Position numbers and translations under genes: made by a program. 46,595 bases of DNA from Burkholderiales bacterium (lineage in GTDB: Bacteria > Pseudomonadota > Gammaproteobacteria > Burkholderiales > Burkholderiaceae_C): contig JACPYV010000133.1 in the NCBI GenBank assembly GCA_016195825.1, positions 1 to 46,595 on the forward strand, given 5' to 3'. This document shows positions 42,343-46,595 of this stretch, piece by piece (positions within the stretch are counted from its first letter, which is position 1; each line of letters begins with the position of its first letter). Under the pieces are notes generated by a model. That model searched no databases. It was not told where the DNA came from and was given only the letters and a program-made list of their open reading frames with translations.

Positions 42343-43343
42343 ACTTGCGCGCCCTGCCTCCCGCCCCCGCCGCCGTCGTCGATGCCGCCGGCCCGGCCCA
42401 CGGCCGCTACGCCGGCCGCATCGCCCGCATCGACTGGGCCACCCTGCCCGCCGGCCAACGCCCCGGCTGGCTGTGGCGGCGGCTGCATCACAAGCGCTGG
42501 CATTACGTGGGGCTGGGCAACGCGCGCTGCTTCATCGGCCTGGCCATCGTGGACCTGGGCTGGACCTGCACCGCGTTCGCCTACCTGTTCGACCGCCAGC
42601 GCCGCCACCTGCTGGCCGACTGGAGCCAGGACGGCCTGCCTGGGCTGCAGGCGGGCGTGTCGGACGCGCCGCTGGCCGATGCGCACGCCTGGTTCCGCGG
42701 CCCGCGCGCGCGGCTGGCGCTGCGCCACCAGGCCGACGACAGCCTGCTGCTGAACGTGCGCACCCGCGCGCTGTGCCTGGACGCCCGGCTGGACCTGGCT
42801 GCCATGGCGCCGCCGATGCTGGCCGTCGGCCCCATCGACGGCGGCATTGCCCACGCGACGCAGAAGACCAGCGCACTGCCGGTGCGCGGCTGGGCGCAGG
42901 CCGAGGGTCAGCGCTTCGAGCTGGACGACGCCTGGGCTGCCGTGGATGCGTCCAACGGCCTGCTCGCCCGCAACACCGCCTGGCGCTGGGCCAGTGCTCA
43001 CCGGCCGGATGTGGGCTTCAACCTGCAGCAGGGCTACTTCGGCGCGCAGGAGAACGTGCTGTGGCTGGACGGGCAGCCCGTCGCGCTCGGCGCGGCGCGG
43101 TTCGAGTTCGAGGCGCAGCAGCCCATGGCGCCCTGGCGCGTGAGCACCGAGGACAGGCTGCTCGACCTCGTCTTCACACCCGAAGGCGCCCGCTCCGCCG
43201 ACCGCAACCTCGGCGTGGCGGCCAGCCACTACATCCAGCCCATCGGCACGTTCACCGGCACCGTCAGGGCGCGTCCCGAGGACCCGCCCCGGCCGGTGCG
43301 CGAACTGCTCGGCGTCACGGAGGACCACCGCTCGCGCTGGTAG
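42339..43343 (+). CDS. DUF2804 family protein
   Basis: This 334-residue soluble-looking protein matches DUF2804: RIDWATLPAGQRPGWLWRRLHHKRWHYVGLGNARCF at the start, then DASNGLLARNTAWRWASA and FTPEGARSADRNLGV towards the end. The family is uncharacterised; its beta-rich character has been compared with lipocalin-like folds, which would suit a lipid ligand. It starts at ATG 42,339, overlapping the AraC stop, so it is translated from the same message. With the divergent membrane hydroxylase it may form one lipid-related regulon; this is inference from position. Confidence 0.85.
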   Translation: MNLRALPPAPAAVVDAAGPAHGRYAGRIARIDWATLPAGQRPGWLWRRLHHKRWHYVGLGNARCFIGLAIVDLGWTCTAFAYLFDRQRRHLLADWSQDGLPGLQAGVSDAPLADAHAWFRGPRARLALRHQADDSLLLNVRTRALCLDARLDLAAMAPPMLAVGPIDGGIAHATQKTSALPVRGWAQAEGQRFELDDAWAAVDASNGLLARNTAWRWASAHRPDVGFNLQQGYFGAQENVLWLDGQPVALGAARFEFEAQQPMAPWRVSTEDRLLDLVFTPEGARSADRNLGVAASHYIQPIGTFTGTVRARPEDPPRPVRELLGVTEDHRSRW

Positions 43344-43366
43344 CCGCCCCCAGCGGCGCGGCTACC
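43339..43366. terminator. Bidirectional hairpin containing both convergent stop codons
   Basis: A perfect 9-bp stem (GGTAGCCGC / GCGGCTACC) with a 10-base loop contains the DUF2804 stop (TAG, 43,341-43,343) in one arm and the MBG-protein stop (CTA on the plus strand, 43,362-43,364) in the other. It would end transcription from both sides. There is no T-run. Confidence 0.55.
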
Positions 43367-44537
43367 GGTCGGCGGCGCTGAGGGTGACCGTCAGCGTGCG
43401 GCCGCCGATCTCCACCAGCACCCGCAGCGGGAACGCGCCGTCGGGCACGGCCGAGGCCGTGAAGACGCGGCGCTCCGGGTCGAAGCTCAGCCAACCCGGC
43501 AGCGCCCCGCCCGACGACAGGCGTGCCACAGGCCGCTCGCCGCTGGCGGCGCCGGCCGTGGTGTCGGCCGGCAGCGCGAAGCTGAAACCCGCGCCACCGA
43601 CGGCCAGCGCCTTGGGCACGAGAACGGCCACGGCGTCCGGCGTGCGACTGCCGGGGGTCTGCGACGTCGACACGACGATGCCACGGCTGGCTCCGGCAGT
43701 GGCGGCATCACCGGCGACCGGTGCTGCCGCATTGGCCGTGACGGCTGCGACAGCGGTGACGGGCCCAGGGGCGGCGGTGTTCACCGGCGTGACCGCCGCG
43801 GCGGCCAGACCAGCCACCGGCGCCGGCCCCGCGTTGGCAATCGGGTCGGGCGCCGGCAGCAGCGGCGCGGCAGGCGCAGCGATGGGCACCGTCACAGGGA
43901 GGTTGGGCGACGGCGCCGGTGGGGTGGGCGGCTCGATGCCGGGCTTGATGGTCAAGGTGCCGGTGGCCGTGGCGAAGTCGTAGTTGGCTGCCGCCAGGCT
44001 GCCCACGCTGCCCTGGATCACGTATTGACCTGCGGGTGTCGCCAGCGTGGCGCCGCTGCTGCCCTGGGCGGCGCCACCGACACCGGCGGTCGCCAGCGTC
44101 TCGCCGTTGACGAAGCCGCTGATCGCCTGGGTGAACATCGGATTGGCTTCGCCGGACCGGCGGGTCTGATCATCCGGCGTCACGGTGAGGTGGGCCTTGT
44201 TGATGGTCAACGTGCCTTTGGCGGCGGCGAAGTCGTAGTTGGTGGCGTTGAGCGTGCCGGTGGCTGCGTTGATGGCATGGACGCCCACGCCGCTGGCGGT
44301 GCTGGCGCTGGTGCTGGCTGTGGCGGCGCCGCTCACGCCTGCTGTGGCGACGGTCTCCCCGTTGACAAAGCCGGTGATCGTCTGCGTCAGCGTCGGGTTT
44401 GTTTGCCCGTACAGCCGCGACTGGTTGTCGGCCGTGACGGTCAGGTGGGCCTTGTTGATGGTCAACGTGCCGTTGGCTGCCGCGAAGTCGTAATTGGCGG
44501 CCGTCAGCGTGCCGGTGCTGCCCTGGATGACGTAGCT
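43362..44537 (-). CDS. MBG-repeat surface protein, C-terminal piece (after frameshift)
   Basis: This is the end of the large repeat protein that enters from the right. After the deletion junction near 44,537 the frame reads SYVIQGSTGTLTAANYDF and continues through two MBG repeats (LTVTADNQSRLYGQTNP and LTVTPDDQTRRSGEANP). Next come a Pro/Ala-rich spacer (about 140 residues with APSPNLPVTVPIAAPAAPLL) and a final beta domain (LSSGGALPGWLSFDPERRVF, Ig/cadherin-like) ending VTLSAADR. There is no signal or start of its own; an in-frame alternative start at 44,465 would lie inside a repeat. It is probably not made alone. The original protein is a filamentous surface adhesin-like molecule. Confidence 0.75.
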   Translation of the reverse strand, partial: SYVIQGSTGTLTAANYDFAAANGTLTINKAHLTVTADNQSRLYGQTNPTLTQTITGFVNGETVATAGVSGAATASTSASTASGVGVHAINAATGTLNATNYDFAAAKGTLTINKAHLTVTPDDQTRRSGEANPMFTQAISGFVNGETLATAGVGGAAQGSSGATLATPAGQYVIQGSVGSLAAANYDFATATGTLTIKPGIEPPTPPAPSPNLPVTVPIAAPAAPLLPAPDPIANAGPAPVAGLAAAAVTPVNTAAPGPVTAVAAVTANAAAPVAGDAATAGASRGIVVSTSQTPGSRTPDAVAVLVPKALAVGGAGFSFALPADTTAGAASGERPVARLSSGGALPGWLSFDPERRVFTASAVPDGAFPLRVLVEIGGRTLTVTLSAADR

Positions 44538-46595
44538 GTCTGCGTCAGCGCCGGGTTGGCCTGGCCATAGAGGCGCGCCTGCTTGTCCGCGGTGACCGTC
44601 AGGTGGGCCTTGTTGATGGTCAACGTGCCGTTGGCTGCCGCGAAGTCGTAATTGGCGGCCGTCAGCGTGCCGGTGCTGCCCTGGATGACGTAGCTGCCCA
44701 CACCAGTCGACGGGCTGGCGCTCGTACTGCCCAGGGCGCTACCCGCGACGCCTGCGCTGCCCGCGTCCTCGCCGTTGACAAAGCCGGTGATCGTCTGCGT
44801 CAGCGTTGGGTTGGCTTGGCCGTAGAGCCGCGCCTGGTTGTCCGCGGTGACCGCCAGGTGTGCCTTGTTGATGGTCAGCGTGCCATTGGAGGCGGCGAAG
44901 TCGTAGTTGGCCGCACTGAGCGTGCCGGTGCTGCCGGCGATGGCGTAGCTGCCCACGCCGCTGGCCTGCGTCGCGCCGCTGCTGCCCAGCGCCATGCCGG
45001 TGAAGCCCGCACTGGTGGCGTTCTCGCCGTTCACGAAGCCGCTGACCTGCTGCGTGAACACCGGGTTGGCCTGGCCGTACAACCGCGCCTGCGCGTCCGG
45101 CGTCACGGTCAGATGCGCCTTGTCGACGGTCAACGTGCCGTTGGCGGCTGCGAAGTCGTAGTTCGCGGCATTGAGTGTGCCGGCGCTGCCCTGGATCACG
45201 TAGCTGCCCACGCCGCTGGCCTGCGTCGCGCCGCTGCTGCCCAGCGCCATGCCGGTGAGGCCTGCACTGGTGGCGTTCTCCCCGTTCACGAAGCCGCTGA
45301 CCTGCTGCGTGAACACCGGGTTGGCCTGACCGTACAACCGTGCCTGCGCGTCCGGCGTCACGGTCAGATGCGCCTTGCCGATGGTTAGCGTGCCGTTGGC
45401 GGCTGCGAAGTCGTAGTTCGCGGCATTGAGTGTGCCGGCGCTGCCCTGGATCACATAGCTGCCCACGCCGCTGGCCTGCGTCGCGCCGCTGCTGCCCAGC
45501 GCCATGCCGGTGAGGCCTGCACTGATGGCGTTCTCGCCGTTCACGAAGCCGCTGACCTGCTGCGTGAACACCGGGTTGGCCTGGCCATAGAGACGTGACT
45601 GGTTGTCGGCCGTGACCGTCAGGTGGGCCTTGTTGATGGTCAGCGTGCCATTGGAGGCGGCAAAGTCGTAGTTGGCCGCGCTGAGCGTGCCGGTGCTGCC
45701 GACGATGGCGTAGCCGCCCACGCCGGTGCCCATGGCCGCCGCCGTGCTGCCCGCCGCGGTGCCGGTGACGCCGGCACTGGCTGCATCCTCACCGTTGACG
45801 AAACCCGTGATCACCTGCGTCAGCGCAGGGTTGACCTGGCCGTACGGCCGCGTCTGGTTGTCGGCCGTGACGGTCAGGTGCGCCTTGTTGATGGTCAGCG
45901 TGCCGTTGGCGGCCGCGAAGTCGTAGTTGGCCGCACTGAGCGTGCCGGTGCTGCCAGCGATGGCGTAGCTGCCCACGCCGCTCGTGACACTGGCGCTGGC
46001 GCTGCCCGCGGCCGACCCGCTGACGCCTGCGCTGCCGGCGTCCTCGCCATTGACGAAGCCGGTGATCGTCTGCGTCAGCGCCGGGTTGGTTTGCCCGTAC
46101 AGACGCGACTGGCTGTCGGCCGTGACGGTCAGGTGGGCCTTGTTGATGGTCAGGGTGCCATTGGAGGCGGCGAAGTCGTAGTTGGCCGCACTGAGCGTGC
46201 CGGTGCTGCCAGCGATGGCGTAGCTGCCCACGCCGGTCGACGGGCTGGCGCTGGTGCTGCCCAGCGCGCTGCCCGCGACGCCTGCGCTGCCCGCGTCCTC
46301 GCCATTGACGAAGCCGGTGATCGTCTGCGTGAACACCGGGTTGGTTTGCCCGTATAGCCGCGACTGGTTGTCGGCCGTGACGGTCAGGTGGGCCTTGTTG
46401 ATGGTCAGCGTGCCGTTGGCGGCGGCGAAGTCGTAGTTGGCCGCACTGAGCGTGCCGGTGCTGCCGGCGATGGCGTAGCTGCCCACGCCGCTCGTGGCGC
46501 TGGCGCTGGTGCTGCCCAGCGCGCTGCCCGCGACGCCTGCGCTGCCCGCGTCCTCGCCATTGACGAAGCCAGTGATCGTCTGCGTGAACACCGGG
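43945..46595 (-). repeat. Tandem 255-bp MBG-domain coding repeats
   Basis: The landmark CGTGACGGTCAGG (or variant) recurs on the plus strand at 44,178, 44,433, 44,591, 44,846, 45,101, 45,356, 45,611, 45,866, 46,121 and 46,376. Every step is exactly 255 bases except 44,433 to 44,591, which is 158, i.e. 97 bases short. About eleven units are visible, and neighbours such as those around 45,101 and 45,356 are nearly identical, which suggests recent duplication or homogenisation. Confidence 0.92.
44504..46595 (-). CDS. MBG-repeat surface protein, repeat region (partial; N-terminus outside window)
   Basis: The frame is open to the right edge, so the start and any signal peptide lie outside. The visible 695 residues are a string of MBG-type repeats of 85 residues. 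Each begins LTVTADNQSRLYGQ or a close variant, carries ITGFVNGED or VSGFVNGEN, and ends AANYDFAA[AS]NGTLTINKAH. Such repeats build long rod-like surface proteins of the filamentous haemagglutinin type; an adhesin role is inferred. After the last full repeat the frame runs into ATSSRAAPAR and stops at 44,504, because 97 bases are missing relative to the other repeats. Without that loss it would join the piece ending at 43,362. Confidence 0.78.
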   Translation of the reverse strand, partial: PVFTQTITGFVNGEDAGSAGVAGSALGSTSASATSGVGSYAIAGSTGTLSAANYDFAAANGTLTINKAHLTVTADNQSRLYGQTNPVFTQTITGFVNGEDAGSAGVAGSALGSTSASPSTGVGSYAIAGSTGTLSAANYDFAASNGTLTINKAHLTVTADSQSRLYGQTNPALTQTITGFVNGEDAGSAGVSGSAAGSASASVTSGVGSYAIAGSTGTLSAANYDFAAANGTLTINKAHLTVTADNQTRPYGQVNPALTQVITGFVNGEDAASAGVTGTAAGSTAAAMGTGVGGYAIVGSTGTLSAANYDFAASNGTLTINKAHLTVTADNQSRLYGQANPVFTQQVSGFVNGENAISAGLTGMALGSSGATQASGVGSYVIQGSAGTLNAANYDFAAANGTLTIGKAHLTVTPDAQARLYGQANPVFTQQVSGFVNGENATSAGLTGMALGSSGATQASGVGSYVIQGSAGTLNAANYDFAAANGTLTVDKAHLTVTPDAQARLYGQANPVFTQQVSGFVNGENATSAGFTGMALGSSGATQASGVGSYAIAGSTGTLSAANYDFAASNGTLTINKAHLAVTADNQARLYGQANPTLTQTITGFVNGEDAGSAGVAGSALGSTSASPSTGVGSYVIQGSTGTLTAANYDFAAANGTLTINKAHLTVTADKQARLYGQANPALTQTATSSRAAPAR

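Noticed and set aside
44603..46357. Long plus-strand frames with repeated text (VDGQRAIGGGEVVVG) opposite the MBG repeats
   Set aside because: They repeat only because the coding repeats on the minus strand do; the minus-strand reading matches a known repeat family.
43945..46595. Possible CRISPR-like or regulatory repeat array
   Set aside because: Units are 255 bp, contiguous and in-frame coding, with no short repeat/unique spacer pattern.

Overview
The window is GC-rich (roughly 70%), densely coded DNA from a betaproteobacterium, most likely Burkholderiales of the Rubrivivax/Roseateles/Leptothrix type. The reasons are the gene content (ispD, ispF, mfd and serB close together, a PEP-CTERM protein, an EnvZ/OmpR pair), strong G/C third-position bias and short intergenic gaps. 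No rRNA, tRNA, CRISPR array or insertion sequence was seen. The organism assignment is an inference from protein character only.

Region 1 (1-11,272): the tail of an OmpR-type regulator and its EnvZ-like kinase are followed by ispF (minus), a patatin/outer-membrane-barrel protein, and a chaperone-usher type pilus cluster (three DUF4402-like subunits, a PapD-like chaperone and an usher). ispD then follows on the minus strand. ispD and ispF are normally adjacent; here about 8 kb containing the patatin gene and the pilus cluster separates them. The pilus cluster is preceded by a near-perfect flagellar sigma-28 (FliA) promoter, and its usher gene carries an in-frame amber codon.

Region 2 (11,272-18,250): a bestrophin-like channel, a class II aldolase, an RlmN-like radical SAM enzyme and a chalcone-isomerase-fold protein. 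A tight three-gene signalling operon follows (CheY-like receiver, CheC-like phosphatase, PAS-GGDEF diguanylate cyclase); a 16-bp perfect palindrome overlaps its likely promoter. Next is a degraded remnant of a czc-type heavy-metal efflux operon.

Region 3 (18,243-31,085): a DUF885 metallopeptidase-like protein, mfd, a PEP-CTERM protein, serB with an overlapping periplasmic binding protein, an S4 RNA-binding protein with an overlapping ThDP-dependent enzyme, a truncated haemoglobin, a LysE exporter, and an MFS transporter divergent from an AraC regulator.

Region 4 (31,174-36,168): a DUF2892 membrane protein and an ECF sigma factor, a secreted protein with three DUF3395-like repeats, then nadA and nadB convergent around a small ComFB-family gene.

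Region 5 (36,309-46,595): two tandem S9 peptidases that share a gene-conversion-like tract. A fatty-acid-hydroxylase-family membrane enzyme is divergent from an AraC regulator plus DUF2804 gene, with a 21-bp-spaced direct repeat between them. Last is a large MBG-repeat surface protein running off the right edge. Its exact 255-bp repeats are broken once by a 97-bp deletion that shifts the frame.
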